From NCBI GenBank assembly GCA_934463115.1, contig CAKSIN010000011.1, positions 1 through 64,000 on the forward strand: 64,000 bases of DNA. The letters run 5' to 3'. The DNA is from an uncultured Clostridia bacterium (GTDB taxonomy: Bacteria; Bacillota; Clostridia; UMGS1810). This document shows, piece by piece, positions 7,238 to 17,204 of the stretch; positions within the stretch are counted from its first letter, which is position 1; the number at the start of each line of letters is the position of its first letter. The position numbers and the translations under genes are program-made. The notes under the pieces are model-generated. The model did not search any database. It had not been told where the DNA came from and was given only the letters and a program-made list of their open reading frames with translations.

Positions 7238-9133
7238 TTACTTAACATATATCCATGCAGCCACTTTGTCGGTGTCATTCCATATTTTTCCGCATGATGA
7301 ATAGTCAGCCAAAGTGATATCCGAACCATCCTCAAGAGGAATTTCAACCGCAACTATATGTTTAAACGGAACAGTGTCTTTTTCAACCGCGGTTGCATTA
7401 ACGCAATTTTCACTGTCAATAATCGGATGTATCGGTTTGTTGATATCATATTTCATTCTGCCGTCCTGAGCGAGAATTATCGGTCCTCTCCTGAATGCCA
7501 AATGATATTTAGCCTCCGGATCCTCTTTGTCATATGCCGGCACGGTGTAATTCAATTCACCTATGTTTTTGTTCATCAATATCTGGTGCCCATACGGAAT
7601 CGGTTTGATAACTTCTGTTCTGAAATCAAAATTTAATTCGATAACATCGCCACTCCGCCAGATTCTTTTGATTGAAATATAGCCGTCTTTTGCCTCTTGT
7701 GCGCTGCCGTTTACCGATGCTTCGGTATTTTTACTCCAATGCGGATTCCTCAATTTTAATTCAAACTCCGCATCTTCCGTCATATCCGTCGTAATCTTAA
7801 CATTGCCCGTTCGCGGATAATTCGTCTCGGTTTTGAAAATCACATTTCCGCAACCCGAAATGTTAACCTTTGCACTGCCGTCGATGTATAAATTTATCAC
7901 AGCCGCATTTTCAGCCGTTGTTATATGCACCTTTGGCACCAAGCCTATACCCATGGAACCGATACATGCACAGCATCCGTAATAATGATTATCCGACATG
8001 CCGCGCAATCCGCCTACGCCGACTCCACGCGTTCCGAGAGTGAGCGGACTGTAACTGTCATACGGAAGCGGTTCGGCATACCATTCGGGGTGCTTTTCCG
8101 TTATCAGCGGTTCAATTATTGCCTCGGTGTTCTGCGCACCCAAATACGCATTGTACAAAGACAGCTCAAACGCGTCAATGTATTTCGAATCCCCGGTGAG
8201 AATATTTAACCGATACATATATTTCATGAGAGTAACGGTTACGCAGGTTTCCTGCATAATTTTGGTATTTGTCGTATTTGCCTGACGAACCGTTGAGTGG
8301 TCAAAGAGTTCATAGGTACAGCCGCATCCGCCGATAATCGTAAAATCCGTTTCCAACAACCTGTCGGCAAAATTTATAACAGCTGTCCTGCACCATTCCA
8401 ATCCCGTTGCAAGGTAGTATTCCAAAAGTCCGTCAAAGCAGGAAATTGTTTCATATGCCTTGGTAATCGGATACTGATACGGCATAAGCTCGTTTTTGTA
8501 CGCAAGCTCAAAAATATTTTCAACATCGATTCCGCCGCTCTCAACTATATATTCGGCAAAATCAAGATAACGCTGCTCCCCGGTTATGGAATACAAGCGA
8601 ACAACGGGTTCGAGTATCGACGAAGAATTAATCCCTCGCCACAAATTCGCCGTTGCGGTTATGGGTATTTTCGGCGGTTCATTGCCGACTTTTTCCATAA
8701 TATAATCTGCCTGCCCAATCATTGAATTTACAATTTTAAGCTTCAGTTCTTCATCATCGCATATTTCGTAAAAATACTGCATTCCGAGCAAAACATACTT
8801 GCGGCACCACATATCCCAGCCGCCGAATTCATCTTCTTTCTTATACGAACTTATGCGCCCGCTCTCGTCGGCGCTGTCTATCATATCGCATATTGTCCGC
8901 GTAAGCGTTTCATATAGTTTTTTGTTTTTGGTGTATGTATAAACAAAGCATGCGCCGCGCATCATCTTTCCCCAGTATTCTCCGCGCCAACCATTGCTAA
9001 TGTCGGAGTGCTCCCTGAACTGCTGAACAAATCTGCGCCATAGCTCCGGTCTGAGCAATTGAGATTCTTCCGCAAATATCATCGCATCGTTTAAAAAATT
9101 ATTGTACTTGTATTCGCTGCATAACATGTCCAT
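7238..9133 (-). CDS. glycoside hydrolase family 127-like (beta-L-arabinofuranosidase type)
   Basis: 631 residues, the usual length for GH127/DUF1680. An N-terminal (alpha/alpha)6 barrel (NGWRGEYWGKMMRGACFVY, GGWDMWCRKYVLLGM) is followed by beta-sandwich domains. The Cys-rich motif YGCCACIGSMG corresponds to the zinc-binding and catalytic cysteine region of characterised GH127 enzymes, which remove arabinofuranose from arabino-oligosaccharides. No signal peptide, so it probably acts on imported oligosaccharides together with the adjacent GH31 and GH-A proteins. Family assignment is good; exact substrate is inferred. Confidence 0.8.
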   Translation of the reverse strand: MDMLCSEYKYNNFLNDAMIFAEESQLLRPELWRRFVQQFREHSDISNGWRGEYWGKMMRGACFVYTYTKNKKLYETLTRTICDMIDSADESGRISSYKKEDEFGGWDMWCRKYVLLGMQYFYEICDDEELKLKIVNSMIGQADYIMEKVGNEPPKIPITATANLWRGINSSSILEPVVRLYSITGEQRYLDFAEYIVESGGIDVENIFELAYKNELMPYQYPITKAYETISCFDGLLEYYLATGLEWCRTAVINFADRLLETDFTIIGGCGCTYELFDHSTVRQANTTNTKIMQETCVTVTLMKYMYRLNILTGDSKYIDAFELSLYNAYLGAQNTEAIIEPLITEKHPEWYAEPLPYDSYSPLTLGTRGVGVGGLRGMSDNHYYGCCACIGSMGIGLVPKVHITTAENAAVINLYIDGSAKVNISGCGNVIFKTETNYPRTGNVKITTDMTEDAEFELKLRNPHWSKNTEASVNGSAQEAKDGYISIKRIWRSGDVIELNFDFRTEVIKPIPYGHQILMNKNIGELNYTVPAYDKEDPEAKYHLAFRRGPIILAQDGRMKYDINKPIHPIIDSENCVNATAVEKDTVPFKHIVAVEIPLEDGSDITLADYSSCGKIWNDTDKVAAWIYVK

Positions 9134-9160
9134 ATCAAATATCCCTTTCCGTTTTTTAAT

Positions 9161-11560
9161 TTATATATCGCATGTAAGCAATTCTGTCAAAGCATGTCTG
9201 ACATTATCATCATCAACATTGTAATCTGTGTAGGATAATTTTTTTGCATCCGGAATATCGGACTTCATAACGTTGTACAGCTTTTCTTTAAGGCTGTATT
9301 CTATTGCTGCATTACCGAGAAAAACGTCAATATTGTGCAATGTATCATTTTTCTTTAATGTACACGATAAAAGCGTAACCGTTATTGTTTTCACAGCAGA
9401 CAAAATTTCAACGGTCATAACTCCGTCAGCGTAACTCTTTTTGAAATTCAAAGCCGCCGCATTGCTCTGAGCGGCAACCTCGCAATCCTCAATGCCGACA
9501 AATTCAATAATATACCTTCTGTTTTCCGGTATAATTTTCTTTGTTTCATCTCTTGCGTCAATGGTAAATACCGGTGATTTGCCCCATTTCAAATCCATTT
9601 CCGTCAGTGCAAAATCACCGTCTTTGTAATTATAACTTATACCGTCATCCTCATACATTACAAAGTTGTTGCTTTCTCCGGCAAAAACACGGATTTTCAC
9701 TTTACCCGGATTGTCGGTGTCATTGCTCACATCGGGTGTCATAGGAACAATAGCTCCCGCCTTGGCAAAGACCGGCATAGTGTCAAGACTTCTGTATGCT
9801 CTGAAAATCTTGCCGCCGCTGTAGCGTATTCCGGTAAAGAAGTCATAGAACTCACCGTCGGGCAAATAAACATCCGCATAGCCCATATTGGTTTTGGAAT
9901 CGCGCGGTTTAACTATCGGCGACACAATCAGCTCGGTGCCGAATAAGTATTCCGTCTTTACCGCATGGGCATCATCACCGCCGTATTTTGCATACATCGG
10001 GCATACAAGCGGCATATTTTTTTCGGATGCTCTGTAATTCATTGTATACAGATACGGAATCAGCTTATGCCGCAGGCGCAAAAATTTCTTCATAATCTCT
10101 TCACATTCCTTGCCATAGCACCACGGCTCTTTTGACATATATCTGAGATTTGTGCAGTGCAGCCTCATAATCGGAGAAAACACGCCAAACTGCACCCAGC
10201 GCGCCATAAGCTCGTCATCTTTTTTGCCGCCCTGGAATCCGCCTATATCATGACTCCACCAGCCGTAGCCGATATTTGACGCCGTTGCTGTAAAGTACGG
10301 TTCAAATTCCAGCATTTCCCATGTATTAAAAGCGTCACCCGAAAAACCGACAGGATATCTGTGACTTCCCGCTCCGGCATAGCGCGACAGCAGCATTCCC
10401 CTTTTTCCGCTTTTGCAATTGTCGGTATAATGATAGGCATTCAAAACCGGCAGCGGATCCGGTTCAAGTTCGCGCAGCTGCGTATTGTAATCGAGCCACC
10501 AAAAATCCACACCCTCCTTTTCAAGAGCATTGTATATTATTTCAAAATGCTTTTTTAAGAAGTACGGATTTTCGGGCTCAAATTCGACTATTTCTCCGCT
10601 GTCGGCATTTACCGACATAGCTTCCGCCAGCTTCTTATACCCGGCTTCGTGAGGCGCAATTCCGCCCTGAGGGTGTAAATTAAGGCAAACATGCAAATCC
10701 ATGTCATGCAGCTTTTTCAAAAAATCAATGTGATTCGGGAAAAGCTCGTCATTCCATGTACTGCCCGTCCAGCCGCCGCCGTATTTCTTGTCTATATCGG
10801 TGTAGTGCCAGTCCATATCGAGTACACTTACGCTGAAAGGAATATCCTCATCTTCGAATTTTTTAAATAAATCAAGATATTCCTCCGATGAATACTTATG
10901 ATATCTGCACCACCAATTTCCCAGCGCATACCTCGGAAGCATCGGCGTTTGTCCGCAAAGCCCGTAAAAACTGCCGAGCGCTCCCTCATAATCATATTCT
11001 TTTTCATTTGCAAGTCCGTAACAAAACGCATATATGTCTGTTTCGTTAAAGGTGTCTGAAACTACATTGCCGTCGCTGTCAAACATACTTGAATTGCTGT
11101 CGTCCAGAATGCAAATTTCTCCGCGGCTGATTACTCCGTCTCCGAGTTCACATTCGCCGTTTACTCCGTCGAGCGCAACCGCAGTACCTTTCATATTGGT
11201 GGGCAAAGTTACACCGTATCTCCAATCGGGCAAATACCTGCCGGCATAGATTGAGCGCCGCTCATCATTATAATATAGTTTCAGCGTTTCCTGCGAAAAC
11301 GGAAGATTTTTCTCGTAAGCCACAGTGACATCATCGGTGACAAGTTTTATTTTTTTGTCACCGTCTGTGACATTGAAAAACGGCACATCAAAATTTCTGT
11401 TTATTACGGCAAAGGTTGCATTATCCTTGAAAATACCATTTTCGTTATATTCAAACCGAATAAGTTTTGAAGTTAAAACAGTTATTCTGTATTTTTCTCC
11501 GCTCACAACGGCATCTGAATTTGCAATCGGCGATATTTGCCCTTGTGTATTATTTTTCAT
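9161..11560 (-). CDS. glycoside hydrolase family 31 (alpha-glucosidase/alpha-xylosidase type)
   Basis: 799 residues. An N-terminal beta-sandwich is followed by the GH31 barrel: LPRYALGNWWCRYHKYS, VLDMDWHYTD, catalytic nucleophile Asp in FWWLDYNTQ, acid/base Asp in FSGDAFNTWE, and the signature SHDIGGFQGG plus SPIMRLHC. The C-terminal beta domains include the typical YEDDGISY. No signal peptide, so it is cytoplasmic. It could cleave alpha-xyloside, alpha-galactoside or alpha-glucoside bonds; the specificity cannot be read. The start is ATG 11560, 33 bp downstream of the GH-A gene in the same transcription unit. Confidence 0.88.
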   Translation of the reverse strand: MKNNTQGQISPIANSDAVVSGEKYRITVLTSKLIRFEYNENGIFKDNATFAVINRNFDVPFFNVTDGDKKIKLVTDDVTVAYEKNLPFSQETLKLYYNDERRSIYAGRYLPDWRYGVTLPTNMKGTAVALDGVNGECELGDGVISRGEICILDDSNSSMFDSDGNVVSDTFNETDIYAFCYGLANEKEYDYEGALGSFYGLCGQTPMLPRYALGNWWCRYHKYSSEEYLDLFKKFEDEDIPFSVSVLDMDWHYTDIDKKYGGGWTGSTWNDELFPNHIDFLKKLHDMDLHVCLNLHPQGGIAPHEAGYKKLAEAMSVNADSGEIVEFEPENPYFLKKHFEIIYNALEKEGVDFWWLDYNTQLRELEPDPLPVLNAYHYTDNCKSGKRGMLLSRYAGAGSHRYPVGFSGDAFNTWEMLEFEPYFTATASNIGYGWWSHDIGGFQGGKKDDELMARWVQFGVFSPIMRLHCTNLRYMSKEPWCYGKECEEIMKKFLRLRHKLIPYLYTMNYRASEKNMPLVCPMYAKYGGDDAHAVKTEYLFGTELIVSPIVKPRDSKTNMGYADVYLPDGEFYDFFTGIRYSGGKIFRAYRSLDTMPVFAKAGAIVPMTPDVSNDTDNPGKVKIRVFAGESNNFVMYEDDGISYNYKDGDFALTEMDLKWGKSPVFTIDARDETKKIIPENRRYIIEFVGIEDCEVAAQSNAAALNFKKSYADGVMTVEILSAVKTITVTLLSCTLKKNDTLHNIDVFLGNAAIEYSLKEKLYNVMKSDIPDAKKLSYTDYNVDDDNVRHALTELLTCDI

Positions 11561-11593
11561 TATATTGTCCTCCGTCCAACAGTTTTAAAGTGA

Positions 11594-14530
11594 TTAAAAC
11601 GTTTCGTCTGTTATATGAATAACGAATCTTTCCCCAAAATCCGCACGGTTATATGCAGTTGTAACCAACACTATATCTCCGGGTTTATCCGCCTTTATCC
11701 GGCAGCTTGCTTTTGTATCTTCAAATCTGTCTGCGTCACTCTGTATCGGGAACAGGGATTCATTGTTTTGAAAAATGCCCTTTACAAAAACATCTCCGCT
11801 GTTTTTAACTTCGCCGCACGGAGCAATCCATTTTGCTTCCGCAACATTTCCAATCTCAACTTCGACCGAAATATTTTCTCCGGATTCAACAGGGACAGTC
11901 TGACCGTTATATACTTCAAATTCACCGCGTGATGTTTTAACCCTGACGGTATTAAATTCCGCATTGAGATATTTTAGAGGTCCTCTGCCCTTGTATTCAA
12001 CATTGGCGCAAGCCTCCAGCGGTGTATCCGCCGATGTTGTTCCGGTGCCGTTTGTAACAAACTCAATTCCTTTATTCTCGCTGTATGCCTTTCTCGCGGC
12101 AATAAGTCCCGGTCCGTCGACACGGGTAATATCAACACTTTTGCCCGCCCCCTCGAGCAGGTCGATATTCATTTTGCTGTATCTGCCCTTGCCAAACACT
12201 ATTGTCGGCCAGCCGACCGCGGAATTATCAATATCAACACACAGAGTAATCTTTTCATTGTACTGCGGAGTTCCGTACAAACCGGACTCATAGGCATTTT
12301 TGTATTCAACTGCGCAGGGACGCATAACCCCGTTCGGCGCAATGTACCCGGCGTCACTGGACTCCGTGCTTCTGAATCCGCCGGCATAAAACCACGGGAA
12401 CGAACCGTTTGTTCCGGTGTACTTCATAACTTTATCAAATTGTTCCTCATAAAGTCGCTGTTCTTCAATCTTATAATCAAATGGTGACATATTATCTTTG
12501 TCCCATTTTATCTTTGTGCCGAAAGCATAGCCGCTTGCTCCGACAAGGCTCATCCCGTATTCCACCCAAGCAACCGGTTTGCCGTTTGAAATGAATTTTG
12601 CCGCCTCTGTCTGAGCAACAGACGCCGCAAAGCCGACATCGCTCAGCTCAATGGAATATCCCTCAAGACCTATTACGTCAAGATGTTTCTGCGCATGTGC
12701 TATAATACCGTTCGGTATATCGTCATAGATGCAGTTTGCTCTTGTAATTATCAGATGATTTGAATCAAGTTTTTTTATTTCACGCACGCATCTGTTCCAT
12801 GTTCGGCTTGCATAATCCTCAATAAAATATCTGAAAAGCGTGAGCTGTATTCTCTCGTTTTCATCAACATCTTTAAAGTATCCGGCACAGTCCGGGCATA
12901 CCAAATTGCCGGCATCGTCACGGTCAAACAATACACCGGAATACTTTTGTGCGTCATCAATGCTGCCGTACTGTTCTTTCAGCCAGTTTTTCCAGTGCGG
13001 CAAAAATTTGTCCTTTGTGTTGGCATCATAGAAGTGTGAGCCAACTTCCCACGCAAGATCAAGTGCAAACAATGTCGAATCGCTTTCTATTTCAAACATA
13101 TTCATAAGCTTTTCGTATGCATGTTTTTGGAAATGCAGCGGATTTGTTATATTGGCAAAGCTAAGCGATATCTTTATGCCATACTTTCTGCACCTGTGCA
13201 GGAAATCCTTAAACGGCTGAACAACCCGACAAATGTCATTATTTTCTATTCTTATGGCAACGCTGTTTATATGCTGCTCTTTCAAAAAAGCAAGATCCTT
13301 GTCTACCTCTGACGGTATGTACATGGATTTATCAAACGCGCCGAGCCAGTAATCGGTCAACTCAAGACTTACATGATAAAGCGGCCAGTAGTTTATGCCG
13401 TGCATATACCATTTTTCGCCTTTCAGATAAAAGTCGCCGTCTTTTACTTTAACAAACTCATCTGCGTTGTCAATCTGCTTTTCACATACAAATATTTCCG
13501 ATTTGATACGCTCCGTTACAACACCGCCGCAGCTAAGCTCGGCAATTATTGTGTAATCGCCGACATTGCCTGTTTCAAATGATTCGCAGGCATATGTGTA
13601 ATTCTGCGGATTCAATAGCAGCGGAAATTGTTTTTCGCAGATTATTTTGGTATCATCCAGAACTTTTATCGAAACATTTGCCTCCAGATAATCAAATTTA
13701 GTGGATAAAACCTTTACACCCAGCTTAAATTTTTCGTGAGGTTTGCAAACGTATTTATCGGCCCCGGCTTCAAACATAAATACACCGGTATAAAGCTTTT
13801 GTATCATATCGCGTACAAGCTTTATACCGTCAGTCATATTGACAAGATTATCATATGATATACCTATTGCGCCGACAGCACTTCCTCTTGTTGTAGCCGT
13901 AACCGTTCCCGGACGTGAGCCCCAAGTGGGCGTCAAATGCCCCGATGTGTCGGAAAGAACAAAATATGCCGCCACGCCTCGCATACCGCCGCCGCGCTGA
14001 CCGTCCTTTTGAACACCGACGCACGGAATAAGGCGCACATTGCGCTCCATGTCGTACCCGGCTCCGTCCGGCCGCATAGCCGGGCAAACCACATCAACCG
14101 GCTTGTCCGTTTTCAGATTTGCGGAAATGTTTTCGTCACCGAGAGTAACGAAATTATCACAATCTTTCTCCAAAAAAACTTTGTACTGAGGTGTTATACC
14201 CTCTATCACGGCAAACTTTTCCGATACATTGCGTTTCCCGAAAAGCGGACCACCTATAAACAAGACCTTTCCGGTGCAGGTTCTGTAACGCTCCAGCGCT
14301 TCTGCATTTTGAGGGGAAAATTTCTCTGCATCTGGTATAATCAGAATACTGCCTATCCTATCCGCAGTTTTAGACTGCAAATCAGCATCCGACATCAAAT
14401 ATACATAATATCCGTTTGCCTGAAGTGTGCCGATAATCTGCGAGTAATCACCGCCTTGGTCTAAAACTGCAATAGTTTTGTCAAAGTATACGAGCCGCTC
14501 GGCAATGGCCGAATTTTTCTTGTCTGTCAT
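11594..14530 (-). CDS. clan GH-A glycoside hydrolase-like protein (TIM barrel, beta-galactosidase/GH42-like)
   Basis: 978 residues. The N-terminal 350 residues contain beta-rich and flavodoxin-like segments. A TIM barrel begins near residue 360 (FYLKGEKWYMHGINYWP, VDKDLAFLKEQHINSVAIR). Two glutamates sit where clan GH-A enzymes place acid/base and nucleophile: ALDLAWEVGSH and VAWVEYGMSL. Beta-sandwich domains follow. No signal peptide. I cannot place it in a numbered GH family with certainty; GH2/GH5/GH42-type folds are the nearest. It lies directly downstream of the beta-helix gene that the prophage interrupts, so its transcription is probably affected. Confidence 0.65.
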   Translation of the reverse strand: MTDKKNSAIAERLVYFDKTIAVLDQGGDYSQIIGTLQANGYYVYLMSDADLQSKTADRIGSILIIPDAEKFSPQNAEALERYRTCTGKVLFIGGPLFGKRNVSEKFAVIEGITPQYKVFLEKDCDNFVTLGDENISANLKTDKPVDVVCPAMRPDGAGYDMERNVRLIPCVGVQKDGQRGGGMRGVAAYFVLSDTSGHLTPTWGSRPGTVTATTRGSAVGAIGISYDNLVNMTDGIKLVRDMIQKLYTGVFMFEAGADKYVCKPHEKFKLGVKVLSTKFDYLEANVSIKVLDDTKIICEKQFPLLLNPQNYTYACESFETGNVGDYTIIAELSCGGVVTERIKSEIFVCEKQIDNADEFVKVKDGDFYLKGEKWYMHGINYWPLYHVSLELTDYWLGAFDKSMYIPSEVDKDLAFLKEQHINSVAIRIENNDICRVVQPFKDFLHRCRKYGIKISLSFANITNPLHFQKHAYEKLMNMFEIESDSTLFALDLAWEVGSHFYDANTKDKFLPHWKNWLKEQYGSIDDAQKYSGVLFDRDDAGNLVCPDCAGYFKDVDENERIQLTLFRYFIEDYASRTWNRCVREIKKLDSNHLIITRANCIYDDIPNGIIAHAQKHLDVIGLEGYSIELSDVGFAASVAQTEAAKFISNGKPVAWVEYGMSLVGASGYAFGTKIKWDKDNMSPFDYKIEEQRLYEEQFDKVMKYTGTNGSFPWFYAGGFRSTESSDAGYIAPNGVMRPCAVEYKNAYESGLYGTPQYNEKITLCVDIDNSAVGWPTIVFGKGRYSKMNIDLLEGAGKSVDITRVDGPGLIAARKAYSENKGIEFVTNGTGTTSADTPLEACANVEYKGRGPLKYLNAEFNTVRVKTSRGEFEVYNGQTVPVESGENISVEVEIGNVAEAKWIAPCGEVKNSGDVFVKGIFQNNESLFPIQSDADRFEDTKASCRIKADKPGDIVLVTTAYNRADFGERFVIHITDETF

Positions 14531-14577
14531 ACGAAATAACCTCTCTTATATTTATATTTGCTATATCCTATTTATGT

Positions 14578-16335
14578 TTACTGTATCAAAAAATCAAATG
14601 AAGCAAACGGTACCTTTTGCCCGTCGGATTTTTTGTAAACAAACACACTGTACTTTTCCGTTCCGTCTATATAAGTGTCATAAACTCTGAATTTTAAATT
14701 CTGTTTTTCTGTTTCCGCACAAACCGAAAATGACTGAAGTGTGTTTTGCGCGGAATCTTTCACATAAAACACAAATTCATCGTCCGCACCGGCAATATAA
14801 TCTTTATTAATATCAATGTCTAATGCAATTGTTTTTTCCTCTTTGTCCGATAAATTCCATTTAATCTTTTCTCCGGATACAAACTTAATGTAAAAATATG
14901 TATCAACACCGCCGTACGAAACATCAATTTTAATCGGTTCGTCGGTTAATGTTTTGCATGTTACCGCACCGTCCGATGATATATCAACATTGTCTGCAAA
15001 GAATTTTACATCCAAATTATCAAGCTTTTTCAGATACCCGTTTTCGGTTCTTGCATATATATTGAGCGTTAGCGGAACATTTGCAAAAGCATATATCAGA
15101 GACGAGTCGGTATCGTTGTTTTCCGTGCGGATAAACAGCGACTTCACCTTATCATTTTTATCTGCGAATCTGAAATCCTCCGTAAGCCCCATATTCATGT
15201 AGTCAATATCTTTAAATCCGATATCATATGCCGGTGAGGTGTACTCCAGTCTGTAATCCCTTTTTTCGGAATTTACAAATTGCGGCGGCAAAAATACCGA
15301 ATTTGCCTCAAGATGATTTTTGGTGTTTTCTTTCAGCTCCTGCATTGTGTACTTAGGAACTTCGCCCAAACTGCGTCTGCTGTAGCGGTACCTTGCCACG
15401 TATTCCGTTGTACCCTCATTGTACCAAAGATTGTTGTCGGAATATTTAAAATGATTGGCAATTATCCTGTTTCTGTACGAAACGTCATTGTATATAACAT
15501 CTCCGCAGCCGCTCATAATGTTATTTTTAATTGTCAGTCCTTTGTTTTCGTAAACAGCCTCGTTGGCACCTCTTATTATAAGAGCACCCTCGGAGGTGTT
15601 GCAGTCAACTGCAATATTGTTGTAGAACTTCGTATTTGCACCCATTAAGTTATACGGCTGATCGAGGACGCCGCCCTCCATATCATAACCGGTTGTATCG
15701 ACCTGCAAATTATCGATAATGTTGTTGTACACTTCGGCTGCGTCGCACCCATCGTCACAGTAGAGTCCGTAACCGTATGAAACAGGAATGCAGCTGTCGT
15801 GCAGATGATTATTGCGCACAATGTTTCCGTATGTGCGCGCCGTGTATATAAGCCCGGTGTCCTGCCTGAATTTATTCACATATGATATATCATTAAATTC
15901 TATAATGTTATTTCCGCCGCGCTGATATTGATGAAAATTTTCACGCGTAATACCGAGCGAACTGCCTATGTTGGTGTAGTATGTTCCGGCAGACGTTATA
16001 CCTGCCCCGTTTCCGTCAAAAACCCTATTATGTGATATAACATTATTCTCGGAGCAATCTGTTCTGATACCCTCGGCATACTCCAGGGTATTTCCCATTC
16101 GGTAAATCATATTGTTTGACACGGTGTTTGAATAATTCACCTTTTTTGTTCCGACCTTGCCGTACAAATGTATTCCCTGTGCGCCGGTATCGTGTATGAG
16201 GTTGCCGCAAACCTGCAGTTTGGAAACATTCATTCCGCCGTATACACCCGAACCGCCGATATGCGAAATCTCGCAGCCCAATATTTCTATTTTGCTGCTG
16301 TTCTCTATTGACACAGCGTCCGTAAAATCGCCGGT
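14578..16335 (-). pseudogene. right-handed beta-helix protein, C-terminal part (split by the prophage)
   Basis: This is the 3' two-thirds of a gene whose 5' part lies at 47,944-48,848. The frame enters from the prophage border as GDFTDAVSIENSSK and continues through parallel beta-helix coils with repeated N-N-x-(I/V)-x-x-N patterns (VSNNMIYRMGNT, FYNNIAVDCN, NIIDNLQVDTT), then a non-helical C-terminal region from about 16 aa after EYTSPAYDIGF. Pfam Beta_helix-type proteins include pectate lyases and other polysaccharide lyases or hydrolases. The C-terminal sequence is intact and ends at 14578. Any in-frame start here would lack the signal peptide, so the fragment is unlikely to be exported. 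Confidence 0.85.
16331..16335. repeat. target-site duplication, left copy (CCGGT)
   Basis: CCGGT immediately left of the terminal TGTAG of the prophage; the same pentamer occurs at 47,944-47,948 immediately right of it. A 5-bp duplication is characteristic of MuA-type transposition. Confidence 0.85.
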
Positions 16336-16362
16336 TGTAGTGTAACATGTAAACTGAAAAAA
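16336..16362 (+). other. prophage left terminus and first transposase-binding-site-like repeat
   Basis: Terminal TGTAG followed by TGTAACATGTAAACTGAAAA. The same motif, with small changes, recurs at 16,471-16,493 (inverted), 16,850-16,872 and in the right end, matching the way MuA sites cluster at Mu ends. Confidence 0.75.
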
Positions 16363-16452
16363 ACAGATCCATCCGGGAAAAGACGGGAAAACATGGGTTA
16401 AAGTCTGAAAAGCAGCTATACAAGCGGGTTTTGGTGACTGGTATGTGGAAAA

Positions 16453-16493
16453 TTGTGCAAAATGACGAAAGGTTTATGTGTTACACTTTTTTG
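16453..16493. other. second left-end transposase-site cluster
   Basis: A partial direct copy, TGTGCAAAATGACGAAA (16454-16470), abuts an inverted copy whose minus-strand reading is AAAAAAGTGTAACACATAAA (within 16,471-16,493). Compare the terminal site GTGTAACATGTAAA. Mu also has additional left-end sites at irregular spacing and orientation. Confidence 0.6.
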
Positions 16494-16534
16494 GCTAAAA
16501 ATTCAAAAAAAATAAAAATTTTAAAATTTTAACG

Positions 16535-16576
16535 TCTATAAATTTAAATTTTTTAAAAAGTGTTTAAATTTATAGA
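16535..16576. repeat. 14-bp perfect AT-rich inverted repeat in the left end
   Basis: Arms TCTATAAATTTAAA (16535-16548) and TTTAAATTTATAGA (16563-16576) with a 14-bp spacer. The RNA would form a long AU-rich hairpin; as DNA it could be a binding site or cruciform. The stretch 16,336-16,941 has no gene I can support. It holds the transposase sites, this repeat, a CGACAATTGTCG palindrome near 16,790 and a leftward terminator. Confidence 0.6.
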
Positions 16577-16849
16577 TATTTTTTTAAATAATCGAACAAA
16601 TGCCGCCCGTCCATGCCGCACGGATTTCCCTTTATATCTGAACTTTGTCGGTTTAAGAGGTTTTTAAAACTTTGTTTAAATTGTGTTTAAAGAATGTTAT
16701 ACGCAAGCTGATACCGGGGACCGCATCGGCGCGCCTGCAATGTTGGCAAATTCAAAATCATCGCGACATTTTTTAAAATTCATTGCGACAATTGTCGTTT
16801 TCAGTATTTAAGCGGATTTACAGCCGTTTTTAAAATTTTTAAAGAAAAA

Positions 16850-16872
16850 TGTAACATGCAAAATGAAAAAAA
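16850..16872 (+). other. third left-end transposase-site-like repeat
   Basis: TGTAACATGCAAAATGAAAA, nearly identical to the terminal site at 16,341-16,360 and in the same orientation, about 510 bp inside the element. It overlaps the T-run of the leftward terminator, so transcription of the immunity operon ends at a transposase site. Confidence 0.6.
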
Positions 16873-16907
16873 CACGTTTTGCGTGTAAAAATGCACAAAA
16901 CGTGTTT
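16864..16907 (-). terminator. terminator of the leftward immunity operon
   Basis: Read on the minus strand, AAACACGTTTTG pairs with CAAAACGTGTTT (perfect 12-bp arms at 16,896-16,907 and 16,870-16,881) and is followed by a run of seven T residues. It closes the repressor-ImmA-small-gene transcription unit. Confidence 0.8.
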
Positions 16908-16941
16908 AAAATTTCGTTTCAAAAAAGCTCGGAAAGTTTGA

Positions 16942-17118
16942 TTAATAGCCGTTTTCGGCGATGTCGGCGCGGATTAATTACTTGATGTACCCGGCTTTAT
17001 TCGGAACGGAGTCCAATTTTTGTAAAATATCCGATTCGGTTGTAATAACACAGTCGATTTTAATTTGTTTTATATTCTTTTTTGCGTATCGCTGCTGTGG
17101 TGTGATTTTCTTTTCCAT
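16942..17118 (-). pseudogene. small ribbon-helix-helix-like protein with in-frame TAA near its end
   Basis: From ATG 17118, with AGAGGA 6 bp upstream, the frame reads MEKKITPQQRYAKKNIKQIK ... LDSVPNKAGYIK and meets TAA at 16,978-16,980 after 46 codons. Beyond the stop the same frame continues LIRADIAENGY to a second TAA at 16,942. The joined sequence GYIK-(stop)-LIRADIAENGY is the usual ending of a common family of about 58-residue Firmicutes mobile-element proteins of Arc-like type. A CAA-to-TAA change would explain it. The product may be truncated and non-functional, or end here naturally. Confidence 0.6.
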
Positions 17119-17204
17119 GATAATCCTCTTTTTAAAAATAAATTACGCTGCGACATATCAACAATGCAGTACAGTGATGTTGATTAAATATGCCGCCTAC
17201 GTTG

